Shown here: piece by piece, positions 1-6,993 of the stretch | How the letters are laid out: each line of letters starts with the position of its first letter | Position numbering within the stretch: position 1 is the stretch's first letter | From: a virus | IMG/VR virus record: IMGVR_UViG_3300038825_000967 | Location: 1 to 28,560 of that record | Strand: one strand, 5' to 3' | Length of the DNA stretch: 28,560 nucleotides | Position numbers and translations under genes: made by a program | The notes under the pieces: generated by a model | What the model saw: the letters and a program-made list of their open reading frames with translations, nothing else | The model's database searches: none | What the model was told of the DNA's origin: nothing

Positions 1-95
1 TATTGACCAACAAAACTACTTGTAACTAAAATTATAGCTATAATACTTTTTAGAGATAGAGTAAATTTACTTGATTCTGAAACTTCTGTAGCCAT
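1..95 (-). CDS. 5' fragment of the membrane-anchored coiled-coil gene (duplicate of 28281..28556)
   Basis: This is the first 31 codons (starting MATEVSESSK) of the gene found whole at 28281..28556, cut by the window edge. Its start codon overlaps the stop of the preceding 62-residue gene as TAATG. This shows that the small membrane protein gene at 95..283 lies directly upstream of it in the circular genome. It should not be counted as a separate gene. Confidence 0.9.
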   Translation of the reverse strand, partial: MATEVSESSKFTLSLKSIIAIILVTSSFVGQ

Positions 96-98
96 TAT
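1..98. repeat. Left copy of terminal direct repeat
   Basis: Positions 1-98 are identical to positions 28462-28559. The bases that follow differ (T at 99, C at 28560). The repeat contains the first 95 bases of a gene that is complete at the right end, so it most simply reflects a circular or circularly permuted genome whose ends overlap in the assembly. A true short terminal repeat of the virion DNA is the alternative. Confidence 0.95.
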
Positions 99-283
99 TT
101 TTTCATATTACAAGATTTATCTGCTAACCCTTGACCTATAATTAGAGCTACACCAACAACCAAAAGGCTATTCATTTTTGTTTCACTAATTCCTAAATCT
201 TCTGAAAACATTATAACCATTAGTATAGAGAATCCATACCAGAACTTTCTTGATAAAATTATTTTATTTATTACTTCTTTCAT
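95..283 (-). CDS. Small two-TM membrane protein, holin-like candidate
   Basis: A 62-residue protein that I do not recognise by family. It shows two hydrophobic stretches, about residues 13-30 (FWYGFSILMVIMF) and 39-54 (NSLLVVGVALIIGQG), separated by a short acidic loop, with a charged, lysine-ending tail. Size and topology resemble a class II holin, and the gene opens the cassette leading to the endolysin, so a role as holin, antiholin or pinholin is possible. However, a better holin candidate (3-TM family) lies further along at 26914..27300. It begins two bases after the secreted LDLa-like gene and is coupled to the next gene by TAATG. Function is inference only. Confidence 0.7.
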   Translation of the reverse strand: MKEVINKIILSRKFWYGFSILMVIMFSEDLGISETKMNSLLVVGVALIIGQGLADKSCNMKK

Positions 284-285
284 AT

Positions 286-795
286 TTATTTTAATTTAAA
301 ATTTATTTTTCCATTTTCTATATATAACCCTTTACGTCTATAAATTTCCTTACCCTCAATGTTATATATTTTATTTTTATTTTGAGAGTTTTTAAGTATC
401 TCAATTATACCTGTATTGTCACATGGCATACCAGTTAAACAATCTATATACTCTGTTATAGTTAAGGTATCTATTGTATTTATATACAAAGTATCTATAA
501 CATCTATATACAAAGTATCAGTTATAAATATAGTATCGCCTATATTGTATATATCACATTCTGCTAAAGTTGTTGGCACTGCGTCTGCTTCGTCTGATCC
601 ATCAACACAATCTAACCAGCCATCATTAAGATAAAACAAGTTGTTTAAACCATTAGGCACACACCCATTAGGACTATATTGAGTCCAATTACTCTCATCA
701 TCACCACAATAAAAGCCATTTTGCTCAACGCATAATTCACAATTAGTTTGACTAAAGCCAAAGCTAAATACTAAAAAGAATAATAATTTTCTCAT
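286..795 (-). CDS. Secreted LDLa-like protein with repeat linker and possible T9SS-type C-terminal tail
   Basis: A 169-residue protein with three recognisable parts. Residues 1-16 (MRKLLFFLVFSFGFSQ) form a signal peptide of flavobacterial style. Residues about 22-80 look like a bacterial LDL-receptor class A module: cysteines at 22, 30, 45, 63 and 80, and the calcium-cage motif DGWLDCVDGSDE at 58-69; the cysteine usually just before the DG is missing. A linker follows with three DTLYI/DTLTI-type repeats. The last ~30 residues (IYNIEGKEIYRRKGLYIENG, then KINFKLK) resemble the end of type A type IX secretion sorting domains (G-x-E-I ... GLYI ... G+), though shorter than usual. The likely place is the host cell surface or outside the cell. 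It sits between a barrel-like outer-membrane protein and the lysis genes. A fibre-associated or superinfection role is possible but unproven. Confidence 0.8.
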   Translation of the reverse strand: MRKLLFFLVFSFGFSQTNCELCVEQNGFYCGDDESNWTQYSPNGCVPNGLNNLFYLNDGWLDCVDGSDEADAVPTTLAECDIYNIGDTIFITDTLYIDVIDTLYINTIDTLTITEYIDCLTGMPCDNTGIIEILKNSQNKNKIYNIEGKEIYRRKGLYIENGKINFKLK

Positions 796-797
796 AC

Positions 798-1826
798 CTA
801 AAATATTAAATAGTTAAACCCTAATTTACATTCATAGATAGGCTTTTCCCAATACCTTAAATAAGTACCCTCTATAAATATTCCTAATGACTTTGTTATT
901 TTCCAACCTGTAACAAGTCCTAAATCTAAATCTATAGGTAGTTGTTCATATTCATAACTAAAATCATTTAATCCATAATGATAAGGCATTACATTTACCC
1001 AACTTAATAACCAAAAGTCATTACTATACTTATAATAAGATGCTCCAATTACCGCAGAAAGCTCATATACGTTACCTAATGCGTTTATTTCGTTTCTATT
1101 ATACTCTGCTATAGCTGAACCAAAATAGTGTTTAAAAAACTCATCATTTGAAGTTGCTAATAATTCTCCATTTTTAAACCAGTGAAATCTACCATTAACA
1201 AATTGACTAGAATAACCAAAATCTTCTGCTAGATCAAAAAAACTTTCTTCTCCACTTTCCCAAGTGTCCTCTATTGGGTTGTAGCCATATACCCTGTGAC
1301 TTCTACCGCAAACACCCATTGTAATATCCCAACGCCCCTTGTTTATTCTGTGCCTAGTATCAAATGATGTAAATTGTAAATCTCTAGCTTCATCATTTTT
1401 TACTTGTATTTTTGTTACCCCATTATGTCCTAAATATCTAATCCAAAAATCTTGATTAGTAAATTTTTCAGACCTATGACGGATAAAAGAGTAATTAAGT
1501 AAATACTCCCAACCGCTATTATTACCAATAAGAGTATTATCGCTATAGCTCTGCTCATCACCATAGTACCAACTTTTAATTTTTTGTTCAAAATCAAACC
1601 TAGCGATCTTGCGTATTCCAATAGTAAAATTATAATCGTATGGGTTAATTTGTGTAGTTTCTTCATAACCTTTGTTTATTGCTATAAAATCTTCATCTTC
1701 TACCATGCTTGTATTCATACTCATAGACGTATAAAAAGTAGCGTATTTAAAAAACTGTGCTTGACAAGTTCCTAATCCTAATATGCAAATTATTAGTAAA
1801 GCGTATATATATTTTGATGTTTCCAT
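798..1826 (-). CDS. Outer-membrane beta-barrel-like protein of flavobacterial phages
   Basis: A 342-residue protein starting with a signal peptide (residues 1 to about 23, hydrophobic core YALLIICILGLG, cleavage near QAQ). The rest is rich in alternating hydrophobic and aromatic strands with many Tyr, Trp and Phe residues, and it ends in phenylalanine (LGFNYLIF), which fits the C-terminal signal recognised by the BAM complex. I recall similar proteins (FKYATFYTSM..., NPYDYNFTIGIRKIARFD) in other Bacteroidetes phages, without known function. The start codon overlaps the stop of the fibre gene upstream. Placement between fibre and lysis genes suggests late expression and insertion in the host outer membrane. 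Receptor masking or superinfection exclusion is a guess. Confidence 0.8.
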   Translation of the reverse strand: METSKYIYALLIICILGLGTCQAQFFKYATFYTSMSMNTSMVEDEDFIAINKGYEETTQINPYDYNFTIGIRKIARFDFEQKIKSWYYGDEQSYSDNTLIGNNSGWEYLLNYSFIRHRSEKFTNQDFWIRYLGHNGVTKIQVKNDEARDLQFTSFDTRHRINKGRWDITMGVCGRSHRVYGYNPIEDTWESGEESFFDLAEDFGYSSQFVNGRFHWFKNGELLATSNDEFFKHYFGSAIAEYNRNEINALGNVYELSAVIGASYYKYSNDFWLLSWVNVMPYHYGLNDFSYEYEQLPIDLDLGLVTGWKITKSLGIFIEGTYLRYWEKPIYECKLGFNYLIF

Positions 1827-2374
1827 TATGCCTTTACTATTTGATAAGTTACATAAACATTAGCAGACCAACCACCATTAAAGTTACCGCTAGAAGATAA
1901 TTTTAAAGGTAAATTTTGTATACTAGCGTCATATAAAGCAAGTGAGCTAGATGTTCTAAAAAAAGCTGTATAAACATAGTTTGTTGTTCTGCTACTCATT
2001 ATTCTACCTACTTGCCCCCAATAATTTGTACTATCTGTAGGATCAAAGCTAACAAACATATTATTGTTAGAAGATTCAGTTGATGAAGCATAAGTACAAT
2101 GTATCTGTACACTTAAAGGTAAAGTAAAATAACCACTACCTGGAGCTCCTACTAATTGTTTAAAAGTACCTGCACTACCTGAATTGTCCATAGCTTGTAG
2201 ATCAGCGTTAGACACTGTTATTTTATCAGTTTGTATAATGTATTTAGAGTCTATTTTTTTACTTGTACCTGCACTACTACCTGTAGTATCAGAAGTATCA
2301 ACAACCATTAGTTTATCGTCATTAGCTGTGTTTTCTGCAAGTGCTGTCTTGTCTGTTAGTCTTTGTCCTGCCAT
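1826..2374 (-). CDS. Fibre-like virion protein
   Basis: A 182-residue protein. The N-terminal ~50 residues (MAGQRLTDKTALAENTANDD, then KLMVVDTSDTTGSSAGTSKK) have the look of the attachment module at the start of tail or head fibre proteins in Bacteroidetes phages. The remainder is Ser/Thr/Asn-rich with predicted beta content (FTLPLSVQIHCTYASS, NVYVTYQIV) and no catalytic motif, fitting a trimeric fibre tip or receptor-binding domain. It follows the neck adaptor gene after a 68-bp AT-rich gap and is coupled to the barrel gene by a stop-start overlap. Whether it belongs to tail or capsid cannot be told from sequence. Confidence 0.65.
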   Translation of the reverse strand: MAGQRLTDKTALAENTANDDKLMVVDTSDTTGSSAGTSKKIDSKYIIQTDKITVSNADLQAMDNSGSAGTFKQLVGAPGSGYFTLPLSVQIHCTYASSTESSNNNMFVSFDPTDSTNYWGQVGRIMSSRTTNYVYTAFFRTSSSLALYDASIQNLPLKLSSSGNFNGGWSANVYVTYQIVKA

Positions 2375-2442
2375 TTTTTAAATAAGTTTTTAATTTAGTT
2401 ATATTTTTTTGTCTTTCTTTGACTTTTTGTTTAGTTATCATT

Positions 2443-3015
2443 TTAACAACAAATAGTTATATCTGCTCCCTGTAAAAAAGATTTAGCTTTATTACTTAAT
2501 GGTGCTGTATCTAAATTTAAACCTGCATAGTAATTCTGCGTAGTAGGTGTTAAGTCTGCACCTGTGTTAGTAGAATATTCAGGAAATAAAGATGTATTGT
2601 TTTGTATGTAATCAATTAGCCTTTCTCTATAAAACTCACCCTGATCCATACTAGCATTTATAAGAGGTTTTAATTCTTCGTGGCTCACAGTACCCCCTTG
2701 TTCACTTGACATAGTTACAACTGCATTATTAACCATTCTTAGACGTAAGAACGGAAGTACAGTTGCGAACGAAAATTGTACAAGGCTGGGCTGAATGTAA
2801 GTCTGTAAAAGAGTTAAGTAATTACCTGTTAAATTACTAGCCTGAATGTCAGATATTAACTTAGCGTTTAAATCAGTACCTAGTATAGGTAGTATGTATC
2901 TATCTTGTGCCATAAGTATATAAGGCAGTAAAAGGTTATCATCAACTGAACCGCCTAAAGCTGAATCTCTTTTTAATCTATCTGTACTTATAAATAATGT
3001 GTGTTGTATTGCCAT
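2443..3015 (-). CDS. Neck / head-tail adaptor-like protein
   Basis: A 190-residue protein following the portal gene by 8 bp. Residues 27-55 (DNLLLPYILMAQDRYILPIL, then GTDL) resemble the helical start of head-completion or connector proteins seen next to portal genes in Bacteroidetes phages, where residues in such a helix line the neck ring. It is mainly helical, and ends in two cysteines (DITICC), which is odd and unexplained. Function is inferred from position and general resemblance; I cannot name a family with certainty. Confidence 0.6.
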   Translation of the reverse strand: MAIQHTLFISTDRLKRDSALGGSVDDNLLLPYILMAQDRYILPILGTDLNAKLISDIQASNLTGNYLTLLQTYIQPSLVQFSFATVLPFLRLRMVNNAVVTMSSEQGGTVSHEELKPLINASMDQGEFYRERLIDYIQNNTSLFPEYSTNTGADLTPTTQNYYAGLNLDTAPLSNKAKSFLQGADITICC

Positions 3016-3023
3016 ATTTTAAA

Positions 3024-5198
3024 TTATTTTACACCTGGATAATGTCCTTGATTAGGCATATTTACAGGTGCTATTTTACTATCTTTTATTCCTCTAGGGT
3101 TTCTAACATAACTTTTAGGAATGCTACTAACTTTGTTATAGTCATTGTCTAAACTTTGACCATCTTTTAATTCAGTACCTTTTTTAAGTCTATATAATAT
3201 CTCTTTCCATTTATGTCTACAATAAACCCCTCCTTTAAACTTAAATAAATCATATTTTTTTCCTTTGTGCCCTAATTGTTTATTTACGCCCGATCTACTT
3301 GCTGCATCTATATCTTCTATTCTCCACACAAAACCTCCTCTGCTTAGCCTCATCATATTTTCACAAAACGGTCTACTCTTTCCTGTTTTCTTTGGTTTTG
3401 TTGATCCTACTGCATACTTAAATCTAACTCTATAAATAGATTTGTCTAAATAACTAAATTTATCTTCATTAGATTTTATTTCATTTACTGCAAAATTCTC
3501 TTTCTTTTGTATTAATCTATCCGCCCAGTCCTCGTAGCTTTCTTCACTACCATAATCTCTTTCGTCTACTATTTCCCAGTCATCATTTATGTAATTTTCT
3601 TTAGTTTTTAAACTTTCTATTATACTACTATAACTTTCATCAGATAGTTCAGTTAATTCTTCAACATTTTCTATTTCTTGGACTTTTTTTTTTGCCCAAC
3701 TTTGTCCTGGATCACCTCCCCACAACTTCCATGCAATTGCACCTGCTGACGGATACCCCTCTTCACCTGGACTGAAACCCTCTGCTTTTTTATCTACTTC
3801 GTGTCTTGCAAAAAAACTATTCATTCTTTTAATCGTGTCTAAACTTAAATTTTGACCGTTAACTATTGACCTGGCACGAGCAACAGCAACCATAGTACCC
3901 CCTCTACCATACTCCTTACGCATTTCTAAACCCATTTTAGCCTGCTCTATCATTCCTTTTGTAGGCTTAGTATCTATATCATCAAGAGCTTTAAATTCTT
4001 TTTTTATTGGCTCATTGTTACCTGTATCTATTCCCTCTTTTTCTTGTTCATCTTCGTCAAGTTTACCAACATTACTAATGTCTATAAAATCAGCAGGTTT
4101 AAGCGTTTTAAAGTACAAATCAAGGTTTATGTCGTTTGCATGAAATATTGGCTCTAAACCGCTTAAAAGCGTGTTTTGGAATGGTTTAATAACTGTATTG
4201 TTAAATAACGAATAAGAATCTCTTAATTCATCTGCATTATTGCCAAAACCAGATCCATCACCCTTAACCCCAAATAATAAAGGGCTTGTAACTCTATGTC
4301 CTGTTAAAACTTTTCTGGTTGTTTCAGTAGATAAGAATTGGTAGCTATCAGAATTGTCATTAGCATTAATAGGTACTATTTCAGGTGCTGTGTCTTTACC
4401 ATCATTAAACGTCAATAGTATTTTACCTGCATTGCCTGAACCACCAAATTTAGCGTTTATTTGTCTTTCTATAGTTCTTCTTTCTTCCCTTGTTGGTATT
4501 CCGTTAGACATATTTATAGCCATGCTAGGAAACATACCTGATTTAATATTAGACAAATGAAATTGTGCAATCTCCATATCTAACTGTATATAGCTAGTAG
4601 AACCCTGATAGTCAGGTGTAGCGTAATAGTATGATCCTGGAGAGTAATCTTTTATACATAATACTTGATTAGCGTCTGACCTATCTTTTAAGTCAAATGC
4701 TTTATAGTATCTAGGCTTATGTTTTCTTGTGTTTTCCCAATCTGCACTATAGTAATAATCATTAACTTTACCATAAGCGTCAGCTTTACCGCTTCTTATA
4801 TATTGAGCAGGTATATGTCTAACTTCTACTATTTTTGTTCTTGGTCTATTCCATATTGTGTTTACATAGCACATACCAAATAATTTAAGGTCAAATGCTA
4901 AACATTTTAACGTATCTTTTGGTGAATTGTGTAATAAACTACTTAAAGCTAACCAACTCTCTTTTTTAGCGTCACTTTCTTGTCTATCTGTAGCGTCTAA
5001 ACCCTCACCATATATCATACTACTTACACCTTTTATAATAGCGTTGTTTATACTACTACCATTGTATAATTCTAATAAATATTGAGGATATAAGTTATCT
5101 GATCCAAATTGTATCCAATCTTTATTATTTACTTCTGTAATTGTAGGCAAATTATATTCTGCTAAATGTATTACTGATATGTTGTCTTTCTTTTTCAT
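3024..5198 (-). CDS. Portal protein fused to a GEEGYPSAG module and a MuF-like C-terminal domain
   Basis: With the ATG at 5198 the protein is 724 residues; this start overlaps the upstream stop as TAATG, and the in-frame ATG at 5222 would add eight residues. Residues 1 to ~375 are a portal domain forming the dodecameric DNA gate at the capsid vertex (IQFGSDNLYPQYLLELYNGS, GDGSGFGNNADELRDSYSLF). Residues ~409-505 hold a separate module common in phage head proteins (GRGGTMVAVARARSIVNG, FARHEVDKKAEGF, EEGYPSAGAIAWKLWGGD). Residues ~588-675 look like a MuF/gp7-type head-morphogenesis tail domain (RPFCENMMRL ... EDIDAAS ... GGVYCRHKWKEI) with Cys/His pairs. Portal and minor head protein are usually separate genes, so this is a fusion or an extended portal. 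Unusually, it lies far downstream of terminase and after the capsid gene. Confidence 0.85.
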   Translation of the reverse strand: MKKKDNISVIHLAEYNLPTITEVNNKDWIQFGSDNLYPQYLLELYNGSSINNAIIKGVSSMIYGEGLDATDRQESDAKKESWLALSSLLHNSPKDTLKCLAFDLKLFGMCYVNTIWNRPRTKIVEVRHIPAQYIRSGKADAYGKVNDYYYSADWENTRKHKPRYYKAFDLKDRSDANQVLCIKDYSPGSYYYATPDYQGSTSYIQLDMEIAQFHLSNIKSGMFPSMAINMSNGIPTREERRTIERQINAKFGGSGNAGKILLTFNDGKDTAPEIVPINANDNSDSYQFLSTETTRKVLTGHRVTSPLLFGVKGDGSGFGNNADELRDSYSLFNNTVIKPFQNTLLSGLEPIFHANDINLDLYFKTLKPADFIDISNVGKLDEDEQEKEGIDTGNNEPIKKEFKALDDIDTKPTKGMIEQAKMGLEMRKEYGRGGTMVAVARARSIVNGQNLSLDTIKRMNSFFARHEVDKKAEGFSPGEEGYPSAGAIAWKLWGGDPGQSWAKKKVQEIENVEELTELSDESYSSIIESLKTKENYINDDWEIVDERDYGSEESYEDWADRLIQKKENFAVNEIKSNEDKFSYLDKSIYRVRFKYAVGSTKPKKTGKSRPFCENMMRLSRGGFVWRIEDIDAASRSGVNKQLGHKGKKYDLFKFKGGVYCRHKWKEILYRLKKGTELKDGQSLDNDYNKVSSIPKSYVRNPRGIKDSKIAPVNMPNQGHYPGVK

Positions 5199-5806
5199 TA
5201 TGAATCGTATGTAGGTTGCCAATTTTGTGTACCATATTGACTATCTCTATTATTAGTATTGCTATATCCCTCCATAGGTACACTCGCTTCTATTAAATCA
5301 TTATTAGAGTACTCATTAAAAAAACTTACAGGATTATCTGTCTCTATAAAACCATAAGTGTTATCTACTGAGGTGTTTAATACTATACTTAAACCGTCTA
5401 TTTTAGTTGCAAAAGATAATTTTAAAATATGTGTATAAATAGCAGATGTATAATATAAATCTATATCATAAGTATCTCCCATAGGTAGTACAATGTTACC
5501 CAATCTTTTTGATAAATTATTTGTAGTATCATAGGTAGAAATATTGCTGGTTGTAGGATAATAAACCTTTAGTAATAAAGTCCAACACCTAGAATTGTTT
5601 AAAAAAGTAGGACTATTATAGTCTCCGCTATCTGTAGGATAAGCAGCTATAGTTCTAATAAAATTAGTGTTTCTACCTCTAACATAAAACAACAAATTTT
5701 TACCACTTAATAAACTTGTATCTATAGCACTTGTAATATTTTCATAAAAATACACATTTTGTAATTGTGCCATTCCACCTGTATAATTCAAATTATATGT
5801 AGCCAT
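5198..5806 (-). CDS. Unknown predicted beta-rich virion protein
   Basis: A 202-residue protein that I do not recognise. It has no signal peptide or membrane segment, is low in charge and rich in Tyr, Asn, Thr and Ser, with alternating strand-like segments (KNLLFYVRGRN, WTLLLKVYYPTT, ILKLSFATKI), as in small structural or decoration proteins. It is coupled on both sides by TAATG overlaps: with the 47-residue gene before it and with the portal after it. That tight coupling suggests a head or neck component made in step with the portal. No catalytic motif is visible. Confidence 0.6.
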   Translation of the reverse strand: MATYNLNYTGGMAQLQNVYFYENITSAIDTSLLSGKNLLFYVRGRNTNFIRTIAAYPTDSGDYNSPTFLNNSRCWTLLLKVYYPTTSNISTYDTTNNLSKRLGNIVLPMGDTYDIDLYYTSAIYTHILKLSFATKIDGLSIVLNTSVDNTYGFIETDNPVSFFNEYSNNDLIEASVPMEGYSNTNNRDSQYGTQNWQPTYDS

Positions 5807-5949
5807 TAACTTCTAATTGTAAAAATTTTAGTATAGTATTCTTTAACTAATCTTGCTTGTTCTTCTGAATCTTCAACAGTAGCTAATCTTTCAATTAATT
5901 CTTCATACATACTTGTATTTATATCTACGTTTTCTGTTTTAGTTCCCAT
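5806..5949 (-). CDS. Small acidic helical protein (47 aa)
   Basis: A short gene starting at ATG 5949 (MGTKTENVDINTSMYEELIE ...) and ending IFTIRS with TAA at 5806-5808. The stop overlaps the next start as TAATG, and the start lies inside the end of the gene before it (11-bp overlap). The middle (ELIERLATVEDSEEQARLVKE) is a strongly amphipathic helix. The perfect fit between neighbours supports it as real. Function is unknown; a small scaffold or portal chaperone is one possibility. Confidence 0.7.
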   Translation of the reverse strand: MGTKTENVDINTSMYEELIERLATVEDSEEQARLVKEYYTKIFTIRS

Positions 5950-6148
5950 TGTGACCACCTATAAAATCTAAATCATCTTCTACTACTTTTTTTGTTTTAA
6001 TCTTTTTCTTTTTAGATTGGTTTGTAAAATATTTTTCTTTAACCTCTTGGCTTAAATTATTTACTTGATGAGGTTTAAGATCACCAAAAGCCAAGTTCAT
6101 ATTTAAGGGTTTGTAGTCTTTGTATTCGTCTTTAACTTTCCAAGCCAT
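5939..6148 (-). CDS. Small basic phage protein heading the portal cluster (69 aa)
   Basis: I choose ATG 6148 (MAWKVKDEYKDYKPLNMNLA ...) rather than the ATG at 6190, because the extra 14 residues would be encoded within the late-promoter-like motif at 6160-6188. The protein has a proline-containing N-terminal half, a lysine-rich stretch (KKKKIKTKK) and an acidic end. Similar short ORFs near Bacteroidetes phage capsid genes begin with a W-K-(V/I)-K-D-Y-K pattern, but their role is unknown to me. It is the first gene after the terminator at 6252-6285. Confidence 0.65.
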   Translation of the reverse strand: MAWKVKDEYKDYKPLNMNLAFGDLKPHQVNNLSQEVKEKYFTNQSKKKKIKTKKVVEDDLDFIGGHNGN

Positions 6149-6159
6149 AATATAGTTTA

Positions 6160-6188
6160 TTATAAATATAAAAGTCATAATATTGTTC
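6160..6188 (-). promoter_or_regulatory. Putative late promoter P4 (portal cluster)
   Basis: On the minus strand this 29-bp element reads GAACAA, 14 spacer bases, then TATTTATAA. The same two blocks with identical spacing occur at 8659-8687, 9710-9738 and 18310-18338. Here it lies between the terminator at 6252-6285 and the first portal-cluster start at 6148, exactly where transcription must restart. Bases flanking GAACAA (TTGTGAACAA) also match the protease-side copies. Confidence 0.6.
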
Positions 6189-6251
6189 ACAACTTGTATA
6201 TTATATTAAAGTTTTTTTATATAATTATAATAATTGTAAAGTTTAGTTAAT

Positions 6252-6285
6252 AAAAAAGGGTTACCAAATAGATAACCCTCTTTTA
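6252..6285 (-). terminator. Rho-independent terminator after the tail-tube candidate
   Basis: On the minus strand GGGTTATC (6278-6271) pairs with GGTAACCC (6265-6258) around a 5-base loop, with one G-T pair, and is followed directly by six T residues. It begins about 22 bases after the stop of the 205-residue gene. Confidence 0.85.
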
Positions 6286-6306
6286 AATTGAGTAACGATT
6301 TATTAA

Positions 6307-6924
6307 TTATCCAGTAGTGATAGTTAAATTTGCTTCATCAGTTAAACCGTCAAACGGATATTTAGCTGTAGGTGATCCACCTGTACCAACTCCTGCTGTA
6401 GCATTTATCCAAATTAAAGGATCTTTTTCTTCACCTCTTAGTTCTAAAGTAAAACCTGTCATATCTCCTTTAGCAGCGCCAGAAACAGCAGTACCAGCAC
6501 TAACGTCCATTCCGTTATCCATACCTAACAAAAATAAGTTATCGTTGTTATCAAGAACAAAAACTTGACTTCTATTGTAAGAAATTAGTTTTAATTCATT
6601 GCTTTGTGCAACGCTTAATTTTTGCATAGTAATAGACAAAGTTTGTTCAAAAAATGTAGTACCTGTTGCAGGATCACTAGTAAAGTTTACTGTCATAGAA
6701 GATAAGTTTGGTCTTAAATCATATTGAAATACTGTTACAGCTCCACCACTTTGTATATCCCAGTTAGCAAAACCTGCTGTATCTATAACATTAGTATCAG
6801 TACCGTCAAAGGTAGCATTAGCTCTAATGTCTGAACAATATGACTTAACAAAGTATATACGCTTTAAACCGCCTATTTGATCTTTACAATCAACTAATAA
6901 ACCTTTTGTTAAATTACAAGCCAT
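6307..6924 (-). CDS. Candidate major tail (tube) protein or second major virion protein
   Basis: A 205-residue protein starting MACNLTKGLLVDCKDQIGGL, a beginning I recall from conserved virion proteins of Bacteroidetes phages. It is rich in predicted beta strands (IYFVKSY, GTTFFEQTLSITMQKL, NELKLISY, MTGFTLELRGEEK) and in Gly/Thr/Ala turns, with no membrane segment or enzyme motif. It stands alone between two strong terminators directly after the major capsid gene, so it can be made in large amounts. No other gene in the window looks like a tail-tube protein, which supports that role; a capsid decoration protein is the main alternative. Confidence 0.65.
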   Translation of the reverse strand: MACNLTKGLLVDCKDQIGGLKRIYFVKSYCSDIRANATFDGTDTNVIDTAGFANWDIQSGGAVTVFQYDLRPNLSSMTVNFTSDPATGTTFFEQTLSITMQKLSVAQSNELKLISYNRSQVFVLDNNDNLFLLGMDNGMDVSAGTAVSGAAKGDMTGFTLELRGEEKDPLIWINATAGVGTGGSPTAKYPFDGLTDEANLTITTG

Positions 6925-6950
6925 GTTATTTATTTTATATTATTAATACT

Positions 6951-6980
6951 AAAAAAAAGGGGTGATGTTTCACACCCCTA
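6951..6980 (-). terminator. Rho-independent terminator after the major capsid gene
   Basis: On the minus strand AGGGGTG (6979-6973 side) pairs with CACCCCT (6964-6958 side) around a loop of about 8 bases, followed by an uninterrupted T run (positions 6958-6951). It starts 14 bases after the capsid stop codon. Because the following gene has no visible promoter, some read-through is likely. Confidence 0.88.
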
Positions 6981-6993
6981 ATTTATCTATCTA

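Noticed and set aside
440-540. Short repeats (TATATACAAAGTATC) that might suggest a CRISPR-like array
   Set aside because: They encode the DTLYI amino-acid repeats in frame, with no regular spacers.
416-634. 72-codon plus-strand open frame with repeats
   Set aside because: It is the antisense shadow of the DTLYI repeats and LDLa module of the secreted protein gene.
1430-1666. 78-codon minus-strand open frame inside the barrel gene
   Set aside because: It is another frame of the 798..1826 gene, with no coupling and a random hydrophobic composition typical of AT-rich shadows.
5199-5222. Upstream ATG for the portal gene
   Set aside because: The ATG at 5198 forms a TAATG overlap with the preceding stop, as at many other junctions here; the longer start adds eight residues read over the previous gene.
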